A stretch of DNA of 64,000 nt from Rhodothermales bacterium (GCA_028278205.1 JANQES010000041.1:21669-85668), one strand, 5' to 3'; positions 31,946 to 41,038 are shown, counted from the first letter of the stretch. Notes: generated from the letters alone by a model not told the origin. Numbers and translations are program-made.

Positions 31946-32410
31946 ATGTTCACCACGCTTCGCACTTTTCGCCTGACGGCGGCCTTGATGGCCGTGTTGA
32001 TGCTCCTGAGCGGCAGCCTGCCGCTGGTGCAGCACGCGTGTGCTATGGCTCAACGGCATGAGTCGGAGCATGCCTGTCCCCGGCACGGGCACGGTGAGGC
32101 GCCTGCGCATCACGGCATGCACGACCACGACGCGATGCATGCCGCGCCGGAGGCCGAGCCGCCGTGCGATCATGACGCGCCGCGCCAGGCTGCGCCCCGC
32201 GAATGCTGCACCGTCGAAGCGGCGACGGGTGTCGCTGCCAGCAGCGTCAGGCTGTTGAAGCGTTCGCAGGCGCCCCTCGTTGTTTTGGCTGTCGCCGCCG
32301 CCGGGCCTGCTCAGGACAGCGGCGTCTCCCACACGCTTTTCTTCGATACCGGCCCGCCTCCGGCGGCTTCGGTGGCTTTGCATCTCGTTCATTCCGTCCT
32401 CCTGAATTGA
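31946..32410 (+). CDS. Exported His-rich protein of the copper cluster
   Basis: A 154-residue protein with an N-terminal signal (RLTAALMAVLMLLSGSLPL). A middle region (residues about 30-90) is crowded with His, plus Met and Cys: HESEHACPRHGHGEAPAHHG, MHDHDAMHA, CDHD, ECC. No fold is obvious. The composition and position just before the TolC/CusBA genes suggest a periplasmic metal-binding or buffering role; this is inference. Confidence 0.7.
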   Translation: MFTTLRTFRLTAALMAVLMLLSGSLPLVQHACAMAQRHESEHACPRHGHGEAPAHHGMHDHDAMHAAPEAEPPCDHDAPRQAAPRECCTVEAATGVAASSVRLLKRSQAPLVVLAVAAAGPAQDSGVSHTLFFDTGPPPAASVALHLVHSVLLN

Positions 32411-32483
32411 CACCGGCTTGCGCCGCAACGCTGTGCGCTTGCGGTGAAGCACGTTCTTCGTGAGCCATCAATTCAGGAAACGT

Positions 32484-33785
32484 ATGCGCTTTCTCTATGT
32501 CTTCTGGAGCGGGATGGTGATCTTGCTCGGCCTGTGCCCGGCCTCGGCGTTCGGGCAAGAGCCGGCGTCGTCAGACACGCTCCGGATTCTCGATCTACCG
32601 GCGCTGCTGGCCGAGTTGGCGGAAAACAACCCCGCGCTCGAAGCCGCCCGGCTCGATGCCGAAGCCCTGGGCACGCGCCGTCGCCAGGTGTCGGGCCTGC
32701 CCGATCCGACGTTCATGGTCAGCTATCAGCCGTGGCCGGTGGGCACGGCGCGCGGCACGCAACGCACCCAGTGGCGCGTCGAGCAGCAGCTTCCGTATCC
32801 GGGCAAACGCGCCCTGCGCGGCGAGATTGCCGATCTGAGCGCCGAGGTGGCCGCTTTCGAAGCCCACACCGTCGTGCAGGATCTCCAACTGGCCGTCAAA
32901 CAGGCCTACTTCGATCTGTATCGGATCCAGGAGATAGACCGGCTCATCGCGTCTTTTCAGGGTCAACTGCGCGATTTTGAGGAGGCTGCTGCCACGCGCT
33001 ACGAAGTAGGCGCCGGCACCCAGCAAGCCATCCTCAAAGCCCAACTCGAACGCAACCGCCTCGACCTCCGCCGCGAGCAACTGGCCGAACAGCGGCAGTC
33101 GGCCCAGCAGCAGCTTGCCCGGCTGCTCGACCGGCCCGACGCCGCCTCGTTCTCGGGCACGGTGCGCGTCGAGCCGCCCGCCGCCGGCCTCGACACCACG
33201 CGGCTGCTGCCGCTGGCGCTGGCTCAACGCCCCGAAGCCCAGGCCCTGCGATACGCCGACCAACGCGCCGGCTTGCAGATCGACCTGGCCCGCCGCGCCT
33301 TCCGGCCCGACTTCGCCTTCAGCCTCACCTACTTCGACATCGCAGAGGCCGACGTGCCGGCCTCTGCCGACGGACGTGATGCCCTGGCGCTCGGCGTCGG
33401 GGTCAAGGTGCCGCTCTGGCGGGCGAAGCTCAAGGCGGGGTTGGAAGAAGCGCAGGTCAAAAAACGCCAGACGAGCCTGCGCGTCGAAGCGCTCGAAACA
33501 GCGTTCCGCACGCAGATCGAAGACCTCCTGAGCCGGCACGAACGCCAGCAGCGCCGCCTCGACCTGTTCGACCGCGCGCTGATCCCGCAGGCCGAGACGA
33601 CGCTCGAAGCCACGCTCAGCGCCTACACCACCGGGCGTACCGATTTCCTCGATCTGCTCGACGCCGAACGGACGCTCTTCAACCTGCGCCTGGATCAGAC
33701 CGAGACCTACACCCGCTACCTCAAAACCACCGCCGCCCTCGAACGCGCACTCGGAGTGCTGTGGTTAGATGAGATTGAACCATGA
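32484..33785 (+). CDS. cusC: TolC-family outer-membrane efflux protein (CusC-like)
   Basis: A 433-residue protein with a signal peptide (ILLGLCPASAFGQ) and the two internally repeated helical halves of the OEP family: NPALEAARLDAEALGTRRRQ near the start and TGRTDFLDLLDAERTLFNLR near the end. It forms the outer-membrane channel of the tripartite pump with the two following genes. AGGAAA precedes ATG 32484; a GTG at 32460 is less likely. Its TGA stop overlaps the ATG of cusB (ATGA). Confidence 0.92.
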   Translation: MRFLYVFWSGMVILLGLCPASAFGQEPASSDTLRILDLPALLAELAENNPALEAARLDAEALGTRRRQVSGLPDPTFMVSYQPWPVGTARGTQRTQWRVEQQLPYPGKRALRGEIADLSAEVAAFEAHTVVQDLQLAVKQAYFDLYRIQEIDRLIASFQGQLRDFEEAAATRYEVGAGTQQAILKAQLERNRLDLRREQLAEQRQSAQQQLARLLDRPDAASFSGTVRVEPPAAGLDTTRLLPLALAQRPEAQALRYADQRAGLQIDLARRAFRPDFAFSLTYFDIAEADVPASADGRDALALGVGVKVPLWRAKLKAGLEEAQVKKRQTSLRVEALETAFRTQIEDLLSRHERQQRRLDLFDRALIPQAETTLEATLSAYTTGRTDFLDLLDAERTLFNLRLDQTETYTRYLKTTAALERALGVLWLDEIEP

Positions 33786-35257
33786 AACTGTCTAATTTTG
33801 GATTTTGGATTTTGGATTTTGGATTGGTCGCATACCGCACCGTCATCTCAGTAGAAAACGACGGAGCGGCTCCAACCATTGCGGCTTTTTCGGATTTTGG
33901 ATTGGCCTCAGGTCAACAATCCAAAATCCAAAATCTAAAATCCAAAATCCCAATCATCCTTTTCCTCGTCCTCGCCGGTTGCGGCGGCGGCGAGCCGGCT
34001 ACTGGCGACATGGCCAGGCACGATCACGATACGCTCGTAATCCCGTCTGCGACGTCGAAAGCAGGCGTCGTGCTCGGATCCGGCGCGCAGCAGCGGTACA
34101 CGTGCAGCATGCATCCGCACATCATCGCCGACGAGCCGGGCGCGTGCCCGATCTGTGGGATGGAACTGACGCCGATCCGGCAAAGCACCACCGCCGAAGG
34201 CATCGTCGAGATCGATCCGGTGACCATTCAAAACATCGGCGTGCGCACCGCGCCGGTGACCGTCGAGTCGCTGAGCCGGACGATCCGCACGACGGGGCGG
34301 TTCGAGATGGACGAGCAGGGCGCCTATACCGTCTCCCTGAAAGTAGGCGGCTGGGTCGAGACGTTGCACGTCGATTATGAAGGCGCCATTGCGCGGCTGG
34401 GCGAGCCGCTGCTGGAGTTGTACAGCCCGGAGCTGGTCTCGGCGCAGGAAGAATACCTGCTGGCCCTCCGCAACGCGCGCCGGCTGGCCGATGGACCGGT
34501 GGCGCAGGACGCCCAGCGCCTGCTCGACGCCGCCCGCCGCCGTTTGTTGTACTGGGATCTGACGGACGAGCAGATCGGCCAACTCGAAAGGACGGGCGAG
34601 CCCTTCCGCGCGCTCACCTTCTACGCCCCGGCCTCCGGCGAGGTGATGAACAAAACCGTTGTGGCCGGCCAGCGCGTCGCCGCCGGGCAAGCGCTGATGG
34701 ACATCGTCGACATCTCGAAGATCTGGCTCATCGCCGACGTGTACGAGCAGGACATGGGCTGGATCGAAGTGGGCACCCCGGCGCGCATCGAACTGCCCTA
34801 TCAGCCGGGCGAGACGTGGACGGGCCGCGTCGATCACATCTATCTGATGATGAACCTGGAGGCGCGGTCGGCGCGGGCGCGCATCGTGCTGCCTGCCGGG
34901 CGGCAAAGCCCGCTCAAGCCCGGCATGTACGCGACGGTTTATCTGGAGGGTGAAGAGACCGAATCGTTGCCCGTCGTGCCGGAGGAGGCCGTCATCCGAA
35001 CAGGCGAACAGGCGCTGGTCTTGCTTTCGCTCGGCGGTGGGCGTTTTCAGCCGCGCGAGATCCAGACCGGCATCCAGGCCGAGGGCAAGGTGCAGGTGCT
35101 GGCCGGGTTGGACGAAGGCGAACTCGTCGTCACCAGCGCCCAGTTTTTGATCGACTCTGAAGCCCGGCTCAAAGGCGCCGTCGGCGCGATGCTCGGCAGC
35201 CACGACCACGGCGGGATGGAAGGCGAGGCGGAAGCCGGCGGGGGGCATGCGCATTAA
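33782..35257 (+). CDS. cusB: RND periplasmic adaptor with heavy-metal-binding domain (CusB-like), N-terminus invaded by a repeat
   Basis: A 491-residue adaptor. A metal-binding zinc-ribbon-like motif (YTCSMHPHI ... CPICGMELTP) is followed by barrel-sandwich, alpha-hairpin (QEEYLLALRNARRL) and beta-barrel domains, and ends in a His-rich tail. The start is fixed by a four-base ATGA overlap with the upstream stop, but after MKLS the frame runs through about 156 bases of a (CCAAAAT)n element. Only then does the expected lipoprotein signal appear (PIILFLVLAGC, Cys67). The signal peptide is therefore displaced by about 52 residues; an internal TTG start or altered export must be considered. Confidence 0.92.
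   Translation: MKLSNFGFWILDFGLVAYRTVISVENDGAAPTIAAFSDFGLASGQQSKIQNLKSKIPIILFLVLAGCGGGEPATGDMARHDHDTLVIPSATSKAGVVLGSGAQQRYTCSMHPHIIADEPGACPICGMELTPIRQSTTAEGIVEIDPVTIQNIGVRTAPVTVESLSRTIRTTGRFEMDEQGAYTVSLKVGGWVETLHVDYEGAIARLGEPLLELYSPELVSAQEEYLLALRNARRLADGPVAQDAQRLLDAARRRLLYWDLTDEQIGQLERTGEPFRALTFYAPASGEVMNKTVVAGQRVAAGQALMDIVDISKIWLIADVYEQDMGWIEVGTPARIELPYQPGETWTGRVDHIYLMMNLEARSARARIVLPAGRQSPLKPGMYATVYLEGEETESLPVVPEEAVIRTGEQALVLLSLGGGRFQPREIQTGIQAEGKVQVLAGLDEGELVVTSAQFLIDSEARLKGAVGAMLGSHDHGGMEGEAEAGGGHAH
33793..33951. mobile_element. MITE-like (CCAAAAT)n element, copy 2, inside cusB
   Basis: The left arm is four ATTTTGG heptamers and the right arm four to five CCAAAAT/CTAAAAT heptamers. The core has CACCGTCATCTCAGTAGAAA and GGCTCCAACCATTGCGGCTT, closely matching copy 1 at 10770-10920. 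The insert keeps frame and creates no stop. Confidence 0.85.
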
Positions 35258-35280
35258 GCCTCGATCATCGCTCACCGCGC

Positions 35281-35431
35281 GATTCCCCCTTCGAAGGGGG
35301 ACAGCGGCCAGCGAACGAATGTGCAGCAGGCCGCAGGGGGATGTTGGCGCGGCCTGAGAAGAGGTTTTCAACAGGCCGCGCGAACATCCCCCACCCCTCC
35401 TTCGTCGGGGCACCCCCTTCAAAGGGGGACT
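35281..35431. repeat. Family D element (CCCCCTTCGAAGGGGG), copy 1
   Basis: The outer palindrome TTCCCCCTTCGAAGGGGGA is followed by GCAGGGGGATGTTGGCGCGG, the complementary CCGCGCGAACATCCCCC, and a closing CCCCCTTCAAAGGGGGACT. Lies between cusB and the Spy-like gene. Copy 2 at 39567-39713 is in opposite orientation. Confidence 0.88.
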
Positions 35432-35493
35432 TTCGGTTGTGCCGTTATCAAAGCAAGTAAGCAAGCTTCGACACCATGACATCAACCAATCCC

Positions 35494-36087
35494 ATGAAAC
35501 CACGCTTTCTCATCCTGGCGATGCTGCTCGGCGGCCTCGTGGCCGGCTGCCAGTCATCGCCCGAACAACACACGGCGACGACGGCAGATTCGCTGGCTTC
35601 GCCCTATGCCGGCCAGGAAGATCGCGCCATCAAAGCGCTCTCGGCGGACGACGTCGAAGGCTATCTCACGGGGCAGGGAATGGGCCTGGCGAAGGCTGCC
35701 GAACTCAACCATTATCCCGGCCCCAAACACGTCCTCGCCCTCGCCGATGAACTGGGCCTCGACGAAGGCCAGCGCCGCCGCGCGCAGCGTTTCTTCGAAG
35801 AGATGGAGGTCGATGCCATCGCCCTGGGCCGGAAAGTCGTGGATAAAGAGCGGGCGCTGGATGCGCTCTTCGCTGAAGCAAAAGCAGACGAGGGAACCGT
35901 CCGCGCGTTGCTCCGCGATATCGGCCAACTCCAGGCCGACCTCCGACTCGTCCATCTGAAGGCGCATCTGAAGATGAAAGACCTCCTCACTGCCGAGCAG
36001 GTGGCGTACTACGACCAGCTTCGCGGCTACGACGCCGACGCCCCGCCCGGCCAGCAACATCATCATCACGAGGGGATGGCGCATTGA
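35494..36087 (+). CDS. Spy/CpxP-like periplasmic metal-stress lipoprotein
   Basis: A protein of about 197 residues with a lipoprotein signal (LLGGLVAGC). The helical core contains LALADELGLDEGQRRRAQRF and LTAEQVAYYDQLRGYD, the LTxxQ-type motifs of the Spy/CpxP/ZraP family, and a C-terminal HHHH-rich tail that could bind metal. In homologues such proteins act as chaperones or sensors under copper or zinc stress. An in-frame ATG at 35476 is an alternative start. It lies between cusB and cusA. Confidence 0.8.
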   Translation: MKPRFLILAMLLGGLVAGCQSSPEQHTATTADSLASPYAGQEDRAIKALSADDVEGYLTGQGMGLAKAAELNHYPGPKHVLALADELGLDEGQRRRAQRFFEEMEVDAIALGRKVVDKERALDALFAEAKADEGTVRALLRDIGQLQADLRLVHLKAHLKMKDLLTAEQVAYYDQLRGYDADAPPGQQHHHHEGMAH

Positions 36088-36131
36088 TCGGGCCGCTGTC
36101 AGCAGGCCGGGGCGTGGTGCCTTTTGGGGAT

Positions 36132-36203
36132 GGTCACTGGTCATTAGTCACTGGTCACTGGTTCTTTAACGGAAACCTCACCAGTGACCAATGACCAGTG
36201 ACC
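36132..36203. repeat. Inverted element GGTCACTGGTCATTAGTCACT
   Basis: GGTCACTGGTCATTAGTCAC and TGGTCACTGG on the left; CCAGTGACCAATGACCAGTG on the right, around TTCTTTAACGGAAACC. Low-complexity arms made of GTCACTG/GTCATTG heptamers. Single copy here, 55 bases before the cusA start. Confidence 0.75.
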
Positions 36204-36257
36204 GTCTAAAAACAGCAAAACGCCCTCGATTATTTCGACCTCCAATAGACCGAAGAC

Positions 36258-39200
36258 ATGCTTGAAAACCTCATCGCATGGAGCGCGAAGAACCGGTTGC
36301 TGGTCATCTTGATGACAGCGTTGGTGGCGGCGGTCGGCGTCTGGGCGACGGTCAACACGCCGGTCGATGCCATCCCCGACCTGTCGGACGTGCAGGTGAT
36401 CATCAAGACCGAGTATCCCGGCCAGGGGCCGCAGATCGTCGAAGAGCAGGTGACGTATCCGTTGACGACGGCGATGCTGGCGGTGCCGTTTGCCAAGACG
36501 GTGCGGGGCTATTCGATGTTCGGCACGTCGTTCGTCTACGTCATCTTCGAAGATCGGACCGACATGTACTGGGCGCGCAGCCGCGTGCTCGAATACCTCA
36601 ACTACGTCGCCGATCAACTGCCCGGCGGCGTCAAACCCGCGCTCGGCCCGGATGCGACGGGCGTCGGCTGGGTCTACGCCTACTCGCTCGTCGATCGCAC
36701 GGGCCGGCACGATCTGGCGCAACTGCGGTCGATTCAGGATTTCTTTCTTCGGTATGAATTGCAGGGCCTCGAAGGCATCTCGGAAGTTGCCACGGTGGGC
36801 GGGTTTCAGAAGCAATATCAGGTGGTGGTCGATCCGCAGAAGCTGGCGGCGTTCGGGGTGTCGTTGGGGCAGGTCCGCGCAGCGCTTCAGCGGTCGAACC
36901 AGGACGTCGGCGGGCGGTTGCTCGAACTGGGCGAGCGCGAGTACATCGTCCGGGGGCGCGGCTATCTGCGGGGGCTCAGCGACATCCGCAGCGTCCCATT
37001 GCGGACCGACCAGGGCACGCCGCTGACCATCGGCGACGTGGCGATGGTGCAACTCGGGCCGGAAATCCGGCGCGGCCTGGCCGAGAAAAACGGCGAAGGC
37101 GAGGTCGTCGGCGGCATCGTCGTGATGCGTTTCGGCGAGAACGCGCAGAAGGCCATCAACCGCGTCAAAGCCCGGCTCGACGAACTGCGCCCGAGCCTGC
37201 CCGAAGGCGTCGAGATCGTCACCGAATATGATCGATCCGCCCTGATCCAGCGCGCCGTCGGCACGCTCAAGACGAAGCTGTGGCAGGAATTGGCCGTGGT
37301 GGCGCTGATCGTGATGCTCTTTCTGCTGCACGTCCGCAGCGCCTTCGTGGCTCTCGTGACGGTGCCCGTGGGCATCCTGATCGCGCTCTTGGTGATGTAC
37401 CTGCTGGGCATCAACGCCAACATCATGAGCCTCGGCGGCATCGCCATCGCCATCGGCGTCATGGTCGACGCCTCGCTCGTGATGGTCGAAAACGCGCACA
37501 AACATTTAGAGAGATTGCGAGGGGAAGAAGGAGAGAAAACAATCCAAAATCCAAAATCCAAAATCCAAAATCGCGAGCGTATTCACGCCATCGTCGAGGC
37601 CGCGAAGGAGGTGGGCCCCAGCCTGTTTTTCTCGTTGTTGATCGTGACGGTGAGCTTTTTGCCGGTCTTCACACTGGGGCAGGTTGAGGGGCGATTGTTC
37701 AGGCCGCTGGCGTTTACGAAGACCTTCGCCATGGCCGCTTCGGCGATGCTGGCGGTGACGCTGGTGCCGGCGCTGATGGTGGTTTTCATCAAAGGCCGGA
37801 TCCGCGCGCAGCGTCAAAACCCGCTGGCCCGGTTTTTCGTGTGGATGTATCGCCCGCTGATCCGGGGTACGCTGCGGCATCCGGTGGTCGTGCTCGCCGG
37901 CGGCGTGATCGTGCTCGTCGTGACGCTGTTGCCTATCCAGCGGATGGTCTTCGGCGAGGCGTATGTGCCGTTCCCGCAGATCGGCTCGGAGTTTATGCCG
38001 CCGCTCAACGAGGGCGATCTGCTCTACATGCCGACGACGCTGCCGGGCGTCTCGCCGCAAAAAGCCAAAGAACTGCTCCAACAAACCGACCGCATCATCG
38101 CGTCTTTTCCCGAAGTGCAGAGCGTCTTCGGCAAGGTCGGACGCGCTGAAACAGCCACCGACCCCGCGCCGATGTCGATGATCGAGACGACGATCATGCT
38201 CAAGCCGAAAGCCGAATGGCGGCCCGGCATGACGCGGCGGCGCCTCGTGCAAGAACTCGATCAGGCCATCCAGATTCCCGGCCTCACCAACGCCTGGACG
38301 ATGCCCATCAAAGCGCGCACCGACATGCTCGCCACGGGCATCCGCACGCCGATTGGGGTCAAGATTGCCGGGCCGGATCTGGCGGTGCTTCAGACCATCG
38401 GCGAGCAGGTGGAGGCCGCGCTCGGGCCGCTCGACGGCACGCTCTCGGTCTATGCCGAACGCGTGATGGGCGGCTCGTTTCTCGACATCGACATCAACCG
38501 CGAAGAGGCGGCCCGCTACGGCCTCACCACCGGCGACGTGCAGGACGTCATCGCCACGGCAGTCGGCGGGATGAACGTGACGACGACCGTCGAAGGCCTC
38601 GAACGCTATCCGGTCAACATCCGCTATCCCAGGGCGCTGCGCGACAACCTGCCGGCGCTGCGCAACGTGCTCGTGCCCACACGCGGCGGCGCGCAGGTGC
38701 CGCTGGGCCAGCTCGCCACGCTCCGCCTCGCCGAAGGCCCGCCGATGATCAAAAGCGAGAACGCCCGGCCCAACGCGTGGGTGTTCGTCGATCTGGAGGG
38801 CGACGCCGACCTCGGTTCGTACGTCCAGCGCGCCCGCCGCGTGGTGGCTGAGCAGGTGACGCTTCCGGCGGGCTACTCGTTGGCCTGGAGCGGGCAGTTC
38901 GAGTACATGGAGCGGGCCAACCGGCGCCTACAATTCCTCGTGCCCATCACGCTGGCCATCATATTTCTGCTCCTGTTTTTGCACTTCAAAAGCGCCAGCG
39001 AAGCGCTCCTGTTGATGCTACCGTTGCCGTTTGCCGTCGTCGGGGCAGTCTGGTTGATGGTGATGTTGGATTTCAACATGAGCATCGCCGTGGGCGTGGG
39101 CCTGATTGCCGTGGCTGGGCTGGCGGCGGAGACGGGCGTGGTGATGTTCGTGTATCTGAATGAAGCCGTCGAACGATACGGGCAGGCGGGCCGGTTGACG

Positions 39201-39506
39201 TCGCGGCGGAGCCTGGCGCGGGCGCTCGAAGAAGGTGCCACGGAACGCGTACGCCCCCTGCTCATGACGGTTTTTACCACGATCATCGGCCTGCTGCCCA
39301 TCATGTTCGGCACCGAGACGGGTTCGGAGGTGATGAAACGTATCGCCACGCCGATGGTCGGGGGCCTGGTGACGGCTACCATCATGACGCTATTCATGAT
39401 TCCGGCGCTCTACGCCGTCGTCCTCGGCGCCCGGCTCCGGCGGCAGGCGGGGGTGGATGAAAAGACCTGGGATGAAGCCGAGGCCGTCGTCGCAGCGGAA
39501 TCGTAG
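36258..39506 (+). CDS. cusA: Heavy-metal RND efflux pump (CusA/CzcA)
   Basis: A 1082-residue inner-membrane transporter, the usual length for the HME-RND subgroup. Twelve membrane segments are visible, with TM4 motif GIAIAIGVMVDASLVMVENAHK (Asp in the proton relay) read in two parts, large periplasmic loops, and VGVGLIAVAGLAAETGVVM in the second half. With the TolC and CusB proteins it drives Cu(I)/Ag(I), or possibly Co/Zn/Cd, out of the cell. The cytoplasmic loop after TM4 contains an in-frame (CCAAAAT)n stretch translated as QNPKSKIQN. Confidence 0.95.
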   Translation: MLENLIAWSAKNRLLVILMTALVAAVGVWATVNTPVDAIPDLSDVQVIIKTEYPGQGPQIVEEQVTYPLTTAMLAVPFAKTVRGYSMFGTSFVYVIFEDRTDMYWARSRVLEYLNYVADQLPGGVKPALGPDATGVGWVYAYSLVDRTGRHDLAQLRSIQDFFLRYELQGLEGISEVATVGGFQKQYQVVVDPQKLAAFGVSLGQVRAALQRSNQDVGGRLLELGEREYIVRGRGYLRGLSDIRSVPLRTDQGTPLTIGDVAMVQLGPEIRRGLAEKNGEGEVVGGIVVMRFGENAQKAINRVKARLDELRPSLPEGVEIVTEYDRSALIQRAVGTLKTKLWQELAVVALIVMLFLLHVRSAFVALVTVPVGILIALLVMYLLGINANIMSLGGIAIAIGVMVDASLVMVENAHKHLERLRGEEGEKTIQNPKSKIQNRERIHAIVEAAKEVGPSLFFSLLIVTVSFLPVFTLGQVEGRLFRPLAFTKTFAMAASAMLAVTLVPALMVVFIKGRIRAQRQNPLARFFVWMYRPLIRGTLRHPVVVLAGGVIVLVVTLLPIQRMVFGEAYVPFPQIGSEFMPPLNEGDLLYMPTTLPGVSPQKAKELLQQTDRIIASFPEVQSVFGKVGRAETATDPAPMSMIETTIMLKPKAEWRPGMTRRRLVQELDQAIQIPGLTNAWTMPIKARTDMLATGIRTPIGVKIAGPDLAVLQTIGEQVEAALGPLDGTLSVYAERVMGGSFLDIDINREEAARYGLTTGDVQDVIATAVGGMNVTTTVEGLERYPVNIRYPRALRDNLPALRNVLVPTRGGAQVPLGQLATLRLAEGPPMIKSENARPNAWVFVDLEGDADLGSYVQRARRVVAEQVTLPAGYSLAWSGQFEYMERANRRLQFLVPITLAIIFLLLFLHFKSASEALLLMLPLPFAVVGAVWLMVMLDFNMSIAVGVGLIAVAGLAAETGVVMFVYLNEAVERYGQAGRLTSRRSLARALEEGATERVRPLLMTVFTTIIGLLPIMFGTETGSEVMKRIATPMVGGLVTATIMTLFMIPALYAVVLGARLRRQAGVDEKTWDEAEAVVAAES
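37543..37573. repeat. (CCAAAAT)n run inside cusA
   Basis: Four CCAAAAT heptamers in a row, matching the right arm only of the elements at 10770 and 33793. Translated as IQNPKSKIQN in a loop that is variable in the family, so it is likely tolerated. Confidence 0.8.
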
Positions 39507-39566
39507 TTGTGGAATTACGCAAGCTAATGATGTTTGACGAATTACTTCGGTACGAGCAAAACCCCA

Positions 39567-39713
39567 AAGTCCCCCTTCGAAGGGGGTGCCCCGACGAAGG
39601 AGGGGCGGGGGATGTTCATGCGGCTTGCTAGAAACGTCTTATCAGGCCGCGCCAACATCCCCCTGCGGTGCTCCGCCTTCGCTGCGCACCGCTGTCCCCC
39701 TTCGAAGGGGGAA
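39567..39713. repeat. Family D element, copy 2 (inverted)
   Basis: Reverse-complement orientation of copy 1: starts AGTCCCCCTTCGAAGGGGGT, contains GGGGGATGTTCATGCGGC, and ends TGTCCCCCTTCGAAGGGGGA. Together with copy 1 it brackets the Spy-like and cusA genes. Confidence 0.88.
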
Positions 39714-39772
39714 TCGCTCAGGAGGCGATTACCGAAATGATTTGTCCATGATCATGAGCAGGCACAATTCCA

Positions 39773-41038
39773 CTACAAAAGCCCAGCCGGAAAAGCGATT
39801 TCGCGCCGTTCCTTGATGGCCTGGTTGCCGATCAACACGGTGGCCGTATTCAGCAAGCCGTCTTCGACGGGGCAAATGGTTTCGGTTTTCCGTTGTTGTA
39901 CGCAATCCAAGAAGGCGATGAGTTGATCGCGTGTCGAGTTGCTGTTGGCGCTCATCTGGTACGGTTTGCCCCGATGCGCCCAGGGATCATTGCTCAGTTG
40001 GAGCGTTTTTCCTGACGTAATCGTGGCGGCGGCACCGCTCGTTTCGTCTTGCTCCTCGCCTTGCCAATCGACTGGTTCCGCGTTGGGTTCTTTATAAAAA
40101 AGGCCTGTCTTTTCGGTAAGGAGCAACGTGCCTTTGGTGCCCATGATGAGTTCCGAGGCGCCTTCGTAGGCGTTGCTCTGAATGGACGAATAGGTGACGC
40201 GCGCCGTATAAGTCGTTCCGTTTTCGTCTTGCCGGTCGTATTCATAAACACAGTAGACGTTGTCGAAGACTTCCCTTCCGTCACGCCAGTAATCGTTTCC
40301 TCCGGACGCCACGACCCGCGACGGCACGGCATCCAACATCCAGTTTGCCACGTCCAGTTGATGCGCGCCCAGTTCGGTCATCAATCCCTGCGAATAGGGC
40401 CAGTACAGGCGCCAGTTGAGCCGGTGTTCGAGATTCTGCCAGTCGGGATGGTCGCGTTGTACCGGGACGGGCCGGCGCCAGTCGTTATTGCGGTGCCACT
40501 GGCTCTTTATCGAAAGGATTGTACCGAGCATCCCTGTTTGCACCATGGCGTGGGCCTGCCGGTAGATGGCGTTGGCCCGGCGTTGCAAGCCTACCTGGAA
40601 AACCGTTCGGTTCTCGCGCGCGAGATCCGCGAGGCGTTGGGCTTCATCGACGGAATGGCACATCGTTTTCTCGCAGAAAACGTCGCAGCCGTGCGCGATG
40701 GCTTGCCGGCACATTTCGAAATGCAGATATAACGGCACGGCGACGATGACGGCCTGGATGTCTTCGCTGCGAAGCATCTCGTCGTACCGCAGATACTGTT
40801 GCGCCTGCGGGCCGGCGGCTTCTCCGCCTCGTTTGAGATGCGGGGCGTAGTCATCGCACACGGCGACGATCTCGGCGCGCTCGATGGTCGAGAGTTTTCT
40901 GATCAAATCCGTGCCGCGCCCCCCGGTACCGACGACCGCGACTTTAACCGGCGGATCATTGGAAAATGACCGCAGCGGCAAGGCCATCCCCAGCAGGGCA
41001 TAGACCGCAGAGTGCTGTAGAAAATCGCGTCGGTTCAT
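39773..41038 (-). CDS. Tat-exported Gfo/Idh/MocA-family oxidoreductase
   Basis: A 421-residue protein. MNRRDFLQHSAVYALLGMAL is a Tat signal (RRDF). The Rossmann motif VAVVGTGGRGTD and CEKTMCHSVDEA (the EKP-like region, here EKT) follow, then the Gfo/Idh C-terminal domain. Family members oxidise or epimerise sugars and inositols with tightly bound NAD(P). Here the usual Pro of EKP is replaced by Thr. The gene lies downstream of FAD-oxidoreductase and ApbE genes on the same strand, with a family I element in between. Confidence 0.9.
   Translation of the reverse strand: MNRRDFLQHSAVYALLGMALPLRSFSNDPPVKVAVVGTGGRGTDLIRKLSTIERAEIVAVCDDYAPHLKRGGEAAGPQAQQYLRYDEMLRSEDIQAVIVAVPLYLHFEMCRQAIAHGCDVFCEKTMCHSVDEAQRLADLARENRTVFQVGLQRRANAIYRQAHAMVQTGMLGTILSIKSQWHRNNDWRRPVPVQRDHPDWQNLEHRLNWRLYWPYSQGLMTELGAHQLDVANWMLDAVPSRVVASGGNDYWRDGREVFDNVYCVYEYDRQDENGTTYTARVTYSSIQSNAYEGASELIMGTKGTLLLTEKTGLFYKEPNAEPVDWQGEEQDETSGAAATITSGKTLQLSNDPWAHRGKPYQMSANSNSTRDQLIAFLDCVQQRKTETICPVEDGLLNTATVLIGNQAIKERREIAFPAGLL

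Noticed and set aside
33935..35503. 522-codon minus-strand frame
   Set aside because: Antisense of cusB.
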